This document shows positions 1 through 8,083 of a DNA stretch of 64,000 bases, in pieces (position 1 is the first letter of the stretch; each line of letters starts with the position of its first letter). This DNA is from Ramlibacter sp. GTDB lineage: Bacteria; Pseudomonadota; Gammaproteobacteria; Burkholderiales; Burkholderiaceae_C. The translations under genes were made by a program, and so were the position numbers. The stretch spans positions 1,116,001 to 1,180,000 of the forward strand of contig JAHBZN010000001.1 in NCBI GenBank assembly GCA_019635415.1. The letters are read 5' to 3'. The notes beneath the pieces were generated by a model that was not told the DNA's origin, did not search any database, and saw only the letters and a program-made list of their open reading frames with translations.

Positions 1-884
1 GCGGTGGCGTTGGCCGGCAGGCCCAGCACCTGGCCCGCCCGCGCAAGGGCCTGCAGGGGCTGGCTGAGGTCCAGCGCCTGCGCGCCGTTCTGCTTGGACA
101 GTTTTTCACCGTGGGCGCCCAGGACCAGCGGGGTGTGCAGGTAGGTGGGCAGGGGCAGGCCCAGCGCGCGTTGCAGGGCGATCTGGCGCGGCGTGTTGTC
201 GGCCAGATCTTCGCCGCGCACCACGTGCGTCACGCCCTGCTGGGCATCGTCCACCACCACCGCCAACTGGTAGGCCCACAGGCCGTCGGCACGGCGCAGC
301 ACGAAGTCGCCCACCTCGGTGGCCAGGGCCTGATGTTGCGCGCCGAGCCGTCGGTCATGCCAGTGAATGACCGGTTCCGCTATGTTTTTAGTAGCTGAAA
401 GTGACCGTCCGGCAAGGGCTACAGCCCGATTTGATTCATTTCCAGTGGTCCGGAAGCGCCATGCGCGGGCGCTGCGGCCGTGCAGGCCATCGCGGCAGGT
501 GCCCGGGTAGACGAGTTCGGCATGGCGCTGGTGCGGCAGGCCGCGGGCGGCCCAGGCATCGGCAATGTCCTTGCGCGAGCAGGCGCAGGGGTAGGCCTGG
601 CCCTGGTCCAGCAACTGGTCCAGCGCGGCCTGGTACAGCGCGCCGCGGTGCGACTGCCACACGGGGGGCTCGTCCGGGACAAGGCCGCAGGCCACAAGCT
701 GCTGCAGGATCAGGTCCGCCCCCCCCGGAACGCAGCGAGGGGTGTCCACGTCCTCGATGCGCACCAGCCACCGGCCCGCGTGGGCGCGCGCGTCGAGCCA
801 GCTCGCCAGTGCGGCCACCAGCGAGCCCGCATGCAGGGGGCCGGTCGGGGACGGCGCGAAACGCCCGGTGTAGCCGCTGTTCAA
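1..884 (-). CDS. gluQ: Glutamyl-Q tRNA(Asp) synthetase, partial, with in-frame repeat insert
   Basis: The enzyme activates glutamate and attaches it to queuosine in tRNA(Asp). The reading frame runs off the window edge, leaving about 294 codons. It shows the class I signature [16 protein letters not shown] at the N-terminus, the zinc ligands CACSRKDI and YPGTC, and the KMSKS-like EKLSKQNG. No ATG or GTG is in frame near the start; the TTG at 884 fits the family and lies 28 bases after the upstream gene. Residues about 147-170 (bases 379-442) come from a dispersed intergenic repeat and read [15 protein letters not shown]. The E. coli protein has no matching segment between the zinc region and the VVVDD region. 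The frame stays open throughout. Whether the enzyme still works cannot be told from sequence. Confidence 0.85.
   Translation of the reverse strand, partial: MNSGYTGRFAPSPTGPLHAGSLVAALASWLDARAHAGRWLVRIEDVDTPRCVPGGADLILQQLVACGLVPDEPPVWQSHRGALYQAALDQLLDQGQAYPCACSRKDIADAWAARGLPHQRHAELVYPGTCRDGLHGRSARAWRFRTTGNESNRAVALAGRSLSATKNIAEPVIHWHDRRLGAQHQALATEVGDFVLRRADGLWAYQLAVVVDDAQQGVTHVVRGEDLADNTPRQIALQRALGLPLPTYLHTPLVLGAHGEKLSKQNGAQALDLSQPLQALARAGQVLGLPANAT
379..442 (-). repeat. Dispersed repeat copy A, inside gluQ
   Basis: Read on the minus strand this copy carries the family core GGCTGTAGCCCTTGCC, then GGTCACTTT and an A-rich end. It shares the 5' segment CAAATCGGG with copy E (37924-37986) and its 3' half with copies D and F. 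It lies wholly inside gluQ without breaking the frame. Confidence 0.85.
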
Positions 885-912
885 GCTGCGGTTCCCGGTG
901 CGCCGGCCATGG

Positions 913-1968
913 TCACGCGATCTTCAGCGCCAGCTCCAGACCGGACACGAACGCGTTTTCCACGCGGTGGCCCAGGCACCAGTCGCCGCACAGGCCGATG
1001 CGGTCCTTGCTGTCCCACAGGAAGCTCTTGCCCAGCGGTGTCTCGGTCTTGGCGTGCCGCCAGCGGTGCATCTCGGCGTGGGCCGGCTCGGCGCGGATGC
1101 CGGTGATCTCCGCAAAGGCCTTGAGCAGCTTGGCCTGGACCCGGGGCGCGTCGTCCTCCAGATGTTCGCGCGACCAGGCCGCACTGGCCTGCACGGTCCA
1201 GCGCTCCGTCGTTTCACGCCCCGGCTTGGAGGATTCGCGCGCTAGCCACGCGACACGGTGATGGGTGCTGAGGGCCGCATTCCATTGCGGCCCGATATGC
1301 GTCATGTTGATCTGCACGGCCTGCGGGAAGGCCAGCATCAGGGTCCAGCAGGGGGCCACCTGCACGGCGTCCAGCCGCGCGGCGAGGTCGGGTGCCAGCG
1401 CCGACAGGCGCAGCAGGTTTTGCGCCTGGGCCGCGGGAATGGCCAGCACCACGCTGTCGAAGCCCGAGAACACGTGCACCGAGTCCGCCACGCCCGTCGT
1501 GCGCAGTTGCCAGCGCCGCGGGTTGAGCTTGTCACGTTCGATGCGGGTGACCTGGGTCTCCAGCTCCACCGCGCCGTCGGTGGCGAGCGGGTGCGCCCAT
1601 TCGCGCACCAGCGCGTTCATGCCGGGCGTGCCCACGCAATGCGCCTCGCGCGTGGGCAGGGCGGCCTCGGCGACGCGACCCAGCGGGTCGAGCACACGCA
1701 CGGCCGTGGCACTCCAGGGCTTGACACGGCCGGGTGCGGTTTCCAGGGCACGCGCAAAGCGCTCGTCGCGCACGGTGAAGTACTGGGCACCATGGTCAAA
1801 GGTGCCGAAGGGGGTCTTGCGCGTGGCCATGCGCCCGCCGAAGCCCCGGCTCTTTTCAAACACCATGACCTGATGGCCCGCTTGCACGAGTGTGCGGGCA
1901 CAGGTGATGCCGGCCATGCCGGCGCCAATGATGGCGATGTGTTGGGGGGCGTCTGGCTTCAGGGGCAT
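913..1968 (-). CDS. FAD-dependent oxidoreductase, renalase-like
   Basis: A 351-residue flavoprotein of the NAD(P)/FAD-dependent amine-oxidase/renalase-like group. The Rossmann FAD motif [12 protein letters not shown] is at residues about 13-24, followed by [14 protein letters not shown], which binds the adenosine part of FAD. The C-terminal [16 protein letters not shown] is the second FAD-binding segment of this family. It starts with ATG and is followed closely by gluQ on the same strand, so the two may be co-transcribed. The substrate is unknown. No signal peptide is visible, so it should be cytoplasmic. Confidence 0.8.
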   Translation of the reverse strand: MPLKPDAPQHIAIIGAGMAGITCARTLVQAGHQVMVFEKSRGFGGRMATRKTPFGTFDHGAQYFTVRDERFARALETAPGRVKPWSATAVRVLDPLGRVAEAALPTREAHCVGTPGMNALVREWAHPLATDGAVELETQVTRIERDKLNPRRWQLRTTGVADSVHVFSGFDSVVLAIPAAQAQNLLRLSALAPDLAARLDAVQVAPCWTLMLAFPQAVQINMTHIGPQWNAALSTHHRVAWLARESSKPGRETTERWTVQASAAWSREHLEDDAPRVQAKLLKAFAEITGIRAEPAHAEMHRWRHAKTETPLGKSFLWDSKDRIGLCGDWCLGHRVENAFVSGLELALKIA

Positions 1969-2065
1969 GGATGTCTCGGTGTGATTCTGTGATTGGGGCT
2001 AACTCTACACGGTGCCCGCCTTCTGTCCGCCCTGCACCCGCCCCGTGCCGGGCCACGCGGCCGGC

Positions 2066-3022
2066 TCAGGGGCCCTGGTGGCGCTCCAGCAAGGCCGTGC
2101 GCGTCGCGGGGCTCTCCAGTTGCTGCAGCCACCAGGCCAGGGCGCGGCCGTGGCGCGCGGATTCGCCGCCGCGCCAGGCGTAGCCGACGCGCACCAGGCG
2201 GGTGGCGCGCTGCACCTGCCGGACCACCAGCCGGCCAGTCTCCACGTAGGGCCTGGCCATCGGCTCGGGCAGGAAGCCGCAGCCCAGACCACGCAGCTGC
2301 GCGTCCAGCTTGGCGGGCATGGTGGACACCGTGAGCACGTCCTGACCGCCCAGCAGGCCCAGGGTGATGCCGTGGCCGCGCTGCACCGAGTCGGCGGCCG
2401 CCACGGCGCGGTGCTGCTGTAGCAACGCATCGGGCAGGGGCTCCGCGGCGGTGGCCAGCGGGTGGTGCGGCGCCACCGCGTAGACGAACGCCAGGCTGCC
2501 CAGCGGCTTGCCCGCGATGCCGGCCACGTTGCCCGGCTCCAGCACCACGCCCAGGGCCAGGTCGGCCTGTCCGTTGGTCAGCGCCTCGAGGGTACCGGTC
2601 AGGGTCTCGTCGCGGATGCGCAGCCGGGTGGGCGGGTTCAGCGCAAAAAAGGCTTCGGCCAGCTCCATGATCACCGGGCGCGAGATCACGCTGTCGGCGG
2701 CAATGGTGAACTGCGCTTCCCAGCCCGTGGCCACGCGGCGCACCCGGTTGGCTACGGCGTCGATGTCGTCCAGCAGCCGGGCGCCTTCGCGCAGCAGCTC
2801 GGCGCCGGCCTCGGTCATCCGCGCCTGCCGTGTGCTCCGGTCGAACAGCAGCACGTCCAGCGCGTCCTCGACCTGGCGGATGCGGTAGGTCACGGCGCTG
2901 GGCACCAGGCCCAGCTTGCGCGCGGCGGCGGCGAAGCTGCCCGTCTGCTGCACCGTCTGCAGCAGCGACAGGGTGTCGGGCGTGAGCACGTCACGCGGCG
3001 AGGCGATGGTTCTGCTTTGCAT
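2066..3022 (-). CDS. LysR-family transcriptional regulator
   Basis: A 318-residue LysR-type regulator. The N-terminal winged helix (LSLLQTVQQTGSFAAAARK, then SAVTYRIRQVEDAL) is at residues about 17-65; the rest is the periplasmic-binding-protein-like effector domain. The ATG at 3022 is preferred over an upstream TTG at 3043, because the TTG would put the start inside the palindrome at 3039-3053. The gene is divergent from the pirin/DoxX/OsmC cluster, which is the likely target. Homologues next to pirin genes are often activators of quinone or electrophile stress genes, but the inducer is not known here. Confidence 0.85.
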   Translation of the reverse strand: MQSRTIASPRDVLTPDTLSLLQTVQQTGSFAAAARKLGLVPSAVTYRIRQVEDALDVLLFDRSTRQARMTEAGAELLREGARLLDDIDAVANRVRRVATGWEAQFTIAADSVISRPVIMELAEAFFALNPPTRLRIRDETLTGTLEALTNGQADLALGVVLEPGNVAGIAGKPLGSLAFVYAVAPHHPLATAAEPLPDALLQQHRAVAAADSVQRGHGITLGLLGGQDVLTVSTMPAKLDAQLRGLGCGFLPEPMARPYVETGRLVVRQVQRATRLVRVGYAWRGGESARHGRALAWWLQQLESPATRTALLERHQGP

Positions 3023-3038
3023 GATTTGGCCATGATAT

Positions 3039-3053
3039 TTCAAATTATTTGAA
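3039..3053. promoter_or_regulatory. Probable LysR operator palindrome
   Basis: TTCAAATTATTTGAA is a perfect inverted repeat with a one-base centre and contains the T-N11-A pattern of LysR boxes. It lies 17 bases upstream of the LysR start and about 87 bases upstream of the pirin start, where a shared operator would be expected. Its AT-rich composition stands out from the surrounding DNA. Confidence 0.55.
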
Positions 3054-3139
3054 TGAACACGTCAAATGCCGGTGCTCGATGAGCGGCCAGCCCGGCTCTA
3101 CATTGCAGTCATGGGCAACACATCTGAAAGGACGCCACC

Positions 3140-3841
3140 ATGCTGACCGTACGCAAATCACAGGACCGTGGCCACGCCGACCATGGCTGGCTCAAGTCGT
3201 ACCACAGCTTTTCGTTCGCGGGCTACTTCGACCCGCGCCACATGGGCTTTGGCAACCTGCGCGTGATCAACGAGGACCGCATCGCGCCCGGCACCGGGTT
3301 CGGCACGCACGGTCACCGCGACATGGAAATCATCAGCTACGTGCTCAGCGGCAATCTCGCGCACCGCGACACGCTGGGCAACGTCAAGGGCATTCCACCG
3401 GGCGACGTGCAGCGCATGAGCGCGGGCACCGGCGTGCAGCACAGCGAGTTCAATCACGCGGCCGACCAGACCACGCACTTTCTGCAGATCTGGATCGAAC
3501 CCAATGTGACCGGCATTCCGGCCAGCTACGAGCAAAAAACCTTCGATGACGGCGAGAAGCGGGGCCGCCTGCGGCTGGTGGCATCCCCCGATGGCGCAGA
3601 AGGCTCGGTCACCGTGCATGCCGACGCTTCGCTGCGTGCCGGCCTGTTCGATGGAACTGAATCGGCGGAACTGGCTCTGAACCCTGCGCGCAAAGCCTAC
3701 GTCCATCTGGTGCGGGGCGAGCTCGATGTCAATGGCCAGAAGCTGGTGACCGGCGACGCAGCCCTGATCGAGAACGAGAGCCGGCTCTCGCTCGGCCAGG
3801 GCAAGGACGCCGAAGTGCTGGTGTTCGATCTGGCGGCCTGA
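3140..3841 (+). CDS. Pirin family protein (YhhW-like)
   Basis: A 233-residue bicupin of the pirin family, close in length to E. coli YhhW (quercetin 2,3-dioxygenase activity). The metal ligands are visible as HGHRDME in the N-terminal cupin and GVQHSEF after it. The ATG is preceded by GAAAGGACG as ribosome site. It is the first gene of a plus-strand cluster with DoxX, a flavodoxin-like protein, OsmC and a second pirin, which suggests a role in stress from quinones, flavonoids or oxidants. The actual substrate cannot be read from the sequence. Confidence 0.85.
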   Translation: MLTVRKSQDRGHADHGWLKSYHSFSFAGYFDPRHMGFGNLRVINEDRIAPGTGFGTHGHRDMEIISYVLSGNLAHRDTLGNVKGIPPGDVQRMSAGTGVQHSEFNHAADQTTHFLQIWIEPNVTGIPASYEQKTFDDGEKRGRLRLVASPDGAEGSVTVHADASLRAGLFDGTESAELALNPARKAYVHLVRGELDVNGQKLVTGDAALIENESRLSLGQGKDAEVLVFDLAA

Positions 3842-3889
3842 TGTTCTTTTTCCATTTGTTTTTTTCACTTCATTAACCGAGGACTTTTC

Positions 3890-4306
3890 ATGAACCCTTC
3901 CGTTTCCACCCAGAACCTGCTGTCGCTGATCGGGCGCGCGCTGATTGCGCTGCTGTTCGTGCCCGCCGGATTCAGCAAGATCGCCAGCTTCGCGGGGACC
4001 GCGGGCTACATCGCGTCCAAGGGGGTGCCGCTGCCTGAACTCGCGGCCGCCGCGGCGATCGCGATCGAGCTGGGGCTGGGCCTGCTGCTGCTGGTGGGCT
4101 GGCAGACGCGCTGGGCGGCACTGGGCATGGCCCTGTTCACCGTGGTGATCACCTTCATCTTCCACAATTTCTGGGCCGTGCCGGCGCCGCAGGCCACGAT
4201 GCAGATGCAGGCCTTCTACAAGAACATCGCCGTGGTGGGTGGCCTGCTCGCACTGGTGGCCTGGGGCCCGGGTGGCTTCAGCCTCGATGGCCGGCGCAAG
4301 GGCTGA
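3890..4306 (+). CDS. DoxX family membrane protein
   Basis: A 138-residue inner-membrane protein with four hydrophobic segments. It begins with the family pattern LIGRALIALLFVPAGFSKI and ends with a glycine-rich, charged tail. DoxX proteins often accompany pirins and redox enzymes and have been linked to thiol and oxidative stress in other bacteria. It lies 48 bases after pirin and 33 bases before the flavodoxin-like gene, on the same strand. The ribosome site GAGGA precedes the ATG. Confidence 0.85.
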   Translation: MNPSVSTQNLLSLIGRALIALLFVPAGFSKIASFAGTAGYIASKGVPLPELAAAAAIAIELGLGLLLLVGWQTRWAALGMALFTVVITFIFHNFWAVPAPQATMQMQAFYKNIAVVGGLLALVAWGPGGFSLDGRRKG

Positions 4307-4339
4307 TGGCGGACTGACCCCTCACAACAGGACTTTCCA

Positions 4340-4894
4340 ATGACTCATACCGTTGTGGTTTACCACTCTGGCTACGGCCACACCCAGCGCATGGCGCAGG
4401 CCGTGGCCGAGGGGGCCGGTGCCTCGCTGGTGGCCATCGACGCCGACGGGCATCTGCCCGAAGGCGGCTGGGACGCGCTGGCCGAAGCCGACGCCATCAT
4501 CTTCGGCTCGCCCACCTACATGGGCAGCGTGAGCTGGCAGTTCAAGAAATTTGCCGACGCGTCGTCCAAGGTCTGGTTTGCCCAGGGCTGGAAAGACAAG
4601 ATCGCCGCGGGCTTCACCAACAGCGCGGGCATGAGCGGCGACAAGCAGGGCACGCTGACCACGCTGTTCACGCTGGCCATGCAGCACTCGATGATCTGGG
4701 TCAGCCAGGGCCTGATGCCGGCCAACACCAAGGGCGCCCGGCGCGACGACCCGAACTACCTCGTGTCGTACAGCGGTGCGATGGCCCAGTCGCCCTCCGA
4801 CGGCGGCGCCAGTGATATGGCCGCGGGCGACCTGGAGACGGCGCGGCAGTTTGGCCAGCGTGTGGCCGAGGTTGCGGCGCGGTTCAAGCGCTGA
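4340..4894 (+). CDS. Flavodoxin-family NAD(P)H:quinone oxidoreductase-like protein
   Basis: A 184-residue flavodoxin-fold protein. The phosphate loop of FMN is HSGYGHTQRMA at residues about 8-18. The SPTYMGSVS loop and the KIAAGFTNSAGMSGDKQ segment are typical of WrbA-like and NADPH-dependent FMN reductases. It probably reduces quinones by two electrons, though the electron donor is not shown. It lies between doxX and osmC in the stress cluster. Confidence 0.8.
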   Translation: MTHTVVVYHSGYGHTQRMAQAVAEGAGASLVAIDADGHLPEGGWDALAEADAIIFGSPTYMGSVSWQFKKFADASSKVWFAQGWKDKIAAGFTNSAGMSGDKQGTLTTLFTLAMQHSMIWVSQGLMPANTKGARRDDPNYLVSYSGAMAQSPSDGGASDMAAGDLETARQFGQRVAEVAARFKR

Positions 4895-4926
4895 TAGGCT
4901 GGTCTTCGACACTCCAGGAGTCCTTC

Positions 4927-5334
4927 ATGACGGTACAGCTTGCGCACGTTCCCGGCGCTCCCATGGCGCAGACCCTGACCATCCGCCACCACACGCTGCG
5001 GGTGGACGGCGGCGTGGCCGAGGGTGGCACCGATGACGGGCCTGATCCGCACGACCTCTACGATGCCGCGCTGGGCGCCTGTAAGGCGCTGACGCTGCTG
5101 TGGTACGCCCGGCGCAAGGGCTGGGCCGTGGAAGATGTCCGGACCGAGGTGGCGCGCGATGCGTCCGGGGAGCGCCAGGGCACCTACCGCCTGGCCGCGC
5201 GCCTGCAGGTCAGCGGCGCGCTGACCGACGCGCAGCTTCAGGAGTTGCAGGCCGTGGCGCACAAGTGCCCGGTGCACAAGCTCATGACCGCCGTGACCAC
5301 CGAGATCAGCACCTCCGTGGAGCGTCTGTCATGA
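4927..5334 (+). CDS. OsmC family peroxiredoxin-like protein
   Basis: A 135-residue OsmC-fold protein. Both redox cysteines of the family are present, in GACKALT and in KCPVHK. OsmC/Ohr proteins reduce organic hydroperoxides through these two cysteines. The length is typical for the short OsmC subgroup. Its stop codon overlaps the start of the second pirin gene (ATGA at 5331-5334), so the two are translationally coupled. Confidence 0.85.
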   Translation: MTVQLAHVPGAPMAQTLTIRHHTLRVDGGVAEGGTDDGPDPHDLYDAALGACKALTLLWYARRKGWAVEDVRTEVARDASGERQGTYRLAARLQVSGALTDAQLQELQAVAHKCPVHKLMTAVTTEISTSVERLS

Positions 5335-6212
5335 GCGCCCCCCTGCGGCTCACGGGCCATACCAAGGACCTGGGTGGCGGCTTCATGGTGCGGCGGCTGC
5401 TGCCCGCGGCGCAGCGCCGCTCGGTGGGCCCCTTCATCTTTTTCGACCACTTCGGGCCCGTGACCGAAGTGCCCGAGGCCAACCACGATGTGCGGCCCCA
5501 CCCGCACATCGGGTTGGCCACGGTGACCTACCTGTTCGAGGGCGCGATGATGCACCGCGACAGCCTCGGATCGGTGCAGCAGATCGAGCCTGGCGCCATC
5601 AACTGGATGACGGCGGGCCGCGGCATCGTGCATTCCGAGCGCAAGCCGCAGTCGCTGGCCGGCCGCTCCTTCGTCAACCACGGCCTTCAGTTGTGGGTGG
5701 CGCTTCCGCAGGCTTTTGAAGAGGTCGCGCCCTCGTTCACGCACACGCCGGCCGAGGCCATTCCGCAGACCATGGTGGGCGCGGCAACGGTCCGCGTGCT
5801 CATTGGTTCGGCGTTCGGCCACAGCTCGCCCGTGGCCACGCTGGCCCCCACGCTCTATCTGGACATCCGGTTGCCGGCCGGTGCGCAGATCGAGCTGCCC
5901 GCGCTGGCGGACGAGATGGCGCTGTACCCGGTGAGTGGCGACGCCCGGGTGGACGATGAACCGCTGGCGCAGCACACCCTGCAGGTGCTGGCGGACGGGG
6001 CGGGCGCCCAGATCAGTGCGGGCGACACGCCCGTGCAGCTGGTGGTGATTGGCGGGGCCGCTCTGGATGGCCCGCGCCACATGTGGTGGAACTTCGTTTC
6101 CAGCCGCAAGGAGCGCATCGTGCAGGCGGCCGACGATTGGGAGGCCGGCCGCTTCGACGCGGTGGACGGAGAAACCGAGTTCATTCCCCTGCCGCCGCGC
6201 CACTTCACCTGA
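5331..6212 (+). CDS. Pirin family protein, second copy
   Basis: A 293-residue pirin from the larger bacterial pirin group, distinct from the YhhW-like copy at 3140. The first cupin carries HPHIGLATVTYLFEG and the GIVHSERKP segment gives further metal ligands. The frame is open upstream to 5100, but the ATG at 5331 overlaps the osmC stop and begins MSAPLRLTGHTKDLGGG as in relatives, so it is chosen. It is the last gene of the cluster; the next gene starts about 100 bases later and has an unrelated function. Confidence 0.85.
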   Translation: MSAPLRLTGHTKDLGGGFMVRRLLPAAQRRSVGPFIFFDHFGPVTEVPEANHDVRPHPHIGLATVTYLFEGAMMHRDSLGSVQQIEPGAINWMTAGRGIVHSERKPQSLAGRSFVNHGLQLWVALPQAFEEVAPSFTHTPAEAIPQTMVGAATVRVLIGSAFGHSSPVATLAPTLYLDIRLPAGAQIELPALADEMALYPVSGDARVDDEPLAQHTLQVLADGAGAQISAGDTPVQLVVIGGAALDGPRHMWWNFVSSRKERIVQAADDWEAGRFDAVDGETEFIPLPPRHFT

Positions 6213-6309
6213 CCCGCCAGGCCCCGCCGGGGTGAACAGGCAGAATCTCGGGGCATGCGCGGTGGCGCATGCAGGGTTCGGCAAATCAGGCGAGGGGTAC
6301 ATACCGGTG

Positions 6310-8034
6310 ATGCACAGGCGTAGCAACGCGTTCGGTCGGCTGGGCCGTGGGCTCCGGGCTGCCTTGGTCTGGCTCATGCTTTGCTGGAGTCTGGTGCCGC
6401 TGGGCGCCGGGGCGGCCGAGGTGCCGCTGCTGCCACTGGCCTCGGGGCCGCTGCGCCTCGAGCTGCCGGCCCACATGGTGGCCAACGCGGTGCCGCTGGA
6501 CGAGCCTGCCGACCCCGACCGCCTGTGGGCCAACGTGCCGGATGAGCCCCTGGCGTCGGTGGCGCGCTGGCGCGTCCGGCCCGGCGAGCGCCTGGTGGCA
6601 AGGTTGTCGCTGGTGGCGCCGGCGGGGCCGCAGGCCTATGTGGTCCAGGTGCCCGCCGCTTGGATCGACGAGGTCCAGGTCTGGTTTCGTGAGCAGGGCG
6701 GCGCCTGGCAGGGCGCCCTGGCCGGCGACCTCGTGGCCCAGTCGCGCTGGCCTTTTGCCGGGCAGTCGCCGGCGTTTCCGCTCACGCTGGGCCAGCGGCC
6801 TGTGGACCTGATGATGGTGATGGCCAATGACTCCCGGGGGCGGGTGCCCGGCTGGCTGCTGACCGATCCGGATTTCCGGGAATACCAGGTCCGGCAGGCC
6901 AACCTGTCGGGCGTCATCATGGGGCTGGGCCTCATGGTGGTGGTGGTCACGGTCATCGGCGCGGTCATCCTGGGGCGCCGGGCCAACTGGCTGCTGGCCG
7001 TGGTGGCCGCCTGGCTGCTGGGCACGGTGCTGTGCCTCAACGGCTACATGGCCGTCTGGTTCACCCCGCAGTGGCCGGCCTTCAACGACGCCAGCAAGCA
7101 TTTCTCGGGCGTGATGCTGGTGTCGCTGATCGTGGCCCTGACGGCCGAGGCGCTGGACCAGCGCTATCTCTCGCGCTGGGAGCGCGCCCTCAAGCTGGGC
7201 GCCCCGCTGGGCGGGCTGGCCTATGTCGTGGTGCAGTGGCTGTGGCTGCCCGGCAGCTGGCGCCCGCCGGGTGCGCTGGTGTGGACCGTGCTGGTGCTGT
7301 CGGCCTGCCTGACCATGTGCGGGCTGAGCGCCCTGCGCGGCGGGCGGTATGTACGCCTGATTGCGATGGCCGTGGCCTGCTTCGGGTCGGGGGTGGCGCT
7401 GGTCTACACGCCTTTCGATTTCGTGGCCGGGCTGGATGCGCGCGCCGCGCTGGTGGGGGTGCTGCTGTTCTCCAGCATGCTGCTGTACTACCAGGCCCTG
7501 TTTGCGCGCGAGCGCTATGGCCGCGACGTGCTCGGCCGCGCCGCTGTGGCGGCCAGCCGCGACCCGCTGACCGCACTGCTGTCCTACCAGGGGTTCGAGC
7601 AGGCCTACGACCGTGCCCTGCTCCGGCAGGGCGCCGGGCGCGGGCAGGCCCCGGTGATGCTGTTCATGCTGCCGGGGCTGGACGTGGTGGGCGTCGACCA
7701 CGGTTTCGTGGTCACGGAACGCCTGATCGTGCGGTTCGCGGCCTGTCTGCAGGGCGTGCTGGGCGACACCTGGTCGATCGCCCGGCTCAACAAGACGCGG
7801 TTTGTCTGCATGGGAACGGCCAGCCTGGCCAGTGATGACCTGCTGGCCCTGGCCACGCAGGTGCTGGCCAGCTTCACTCGGATCTCGGACCCGGTGGTGC
7901 CGGTGGCCGGGCTCGACCTGCGCATCGCGTGCTCGCAGCGCCAACTGGCGCCCGCGGGGCTCAAGGCGCTGCTGCGGGACCTGGACGATGCCGCCGCCGC
8001 GATCCGCCGACCCAAGCGGATCGTGATGGTCTGA
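6310..8034 (+). CDS. 7TM membrane sensor with degenerate GGDEF domain
   Basis: A 574-residue protein with an N-terminal signal segment (LVWLMLCWSLVPLGAGAAE). An extracytoplasmic beta-rich domain follows (to about residue 190), matching the 7TMR-DISM extracellular plan, then about seven hydrophobic helices (residues about 195-400). The C-terminal domain starts with SRDPLTALLSYQGFEQAY, clearly related to the opening of GGDEF domains (DxLTGLxNR), but the catalytic loop reads RLNKTRF instead of RxGGDEF. It should not make cyclic di-GMP and may act as a receptor or scaffold. The ATG at 6310 is chosen; a GTG just before it is equally possible. Confidence 0.75.
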   Translation: MHRRSNAFGRLGRGLRAALVWLMLCWSLVPLGAGAAEVPLLPLASGPLRLELPAHMVANAVPLDEPADPDRLWANVPDEPLASVARWRVRPGERLVARLSLVAPAGPQAYVVQVPAAWIDEVQVWFREQGGAWQGALAGDLVAQSRWPFAGQSPAFPLTLGQRPVDLMMVMANDSRGRVPGWLLTDPDFREYQVRQANLSGVIMGLGLMVVVVTVIGAVILGRRANWLLAVVAAWLLGTVLCLNGYMAVWFTPQWPAFNDASKHFSGVMLVSLIVALTAEALDQRYLSRWERALKLGAPLGGLAYVVVQWLWLPGSWRPPGALVWTVLVLSACLTMCGLSALRGGRYVRLIAMAVACFGSGVALVYTPFDFVAGLDARAALVGVLLFSSMLLYYQALFARERYGRDVLGRAAVAASRDPLTALLSYQGFEQAYDRALLRQGAGRGQAPVMLFMLPGLDVVGVDHGFVVTERLIVRFAACLQGVLGDTWSIARLNKTRFVCMGTASLASDDLLALATQVLASFTRISDPVVPVAGLDLRIACSQRQLAPAGLKALLRDLDDAAAAIRRPKRIVMV

Positions 8035-8083
8035 CGGGCCGGGCGCCCGTCGCCCGGCGGCCTGCATTTCCTACAATGCCCCC

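Noticed and set aside
5100-5330. Upstream extension of the second pirin gene
   Set aside because: The extra residues overlap osmC in another frame and are not pirin-like; the ATG at 5331 overlaps the osmC stop.
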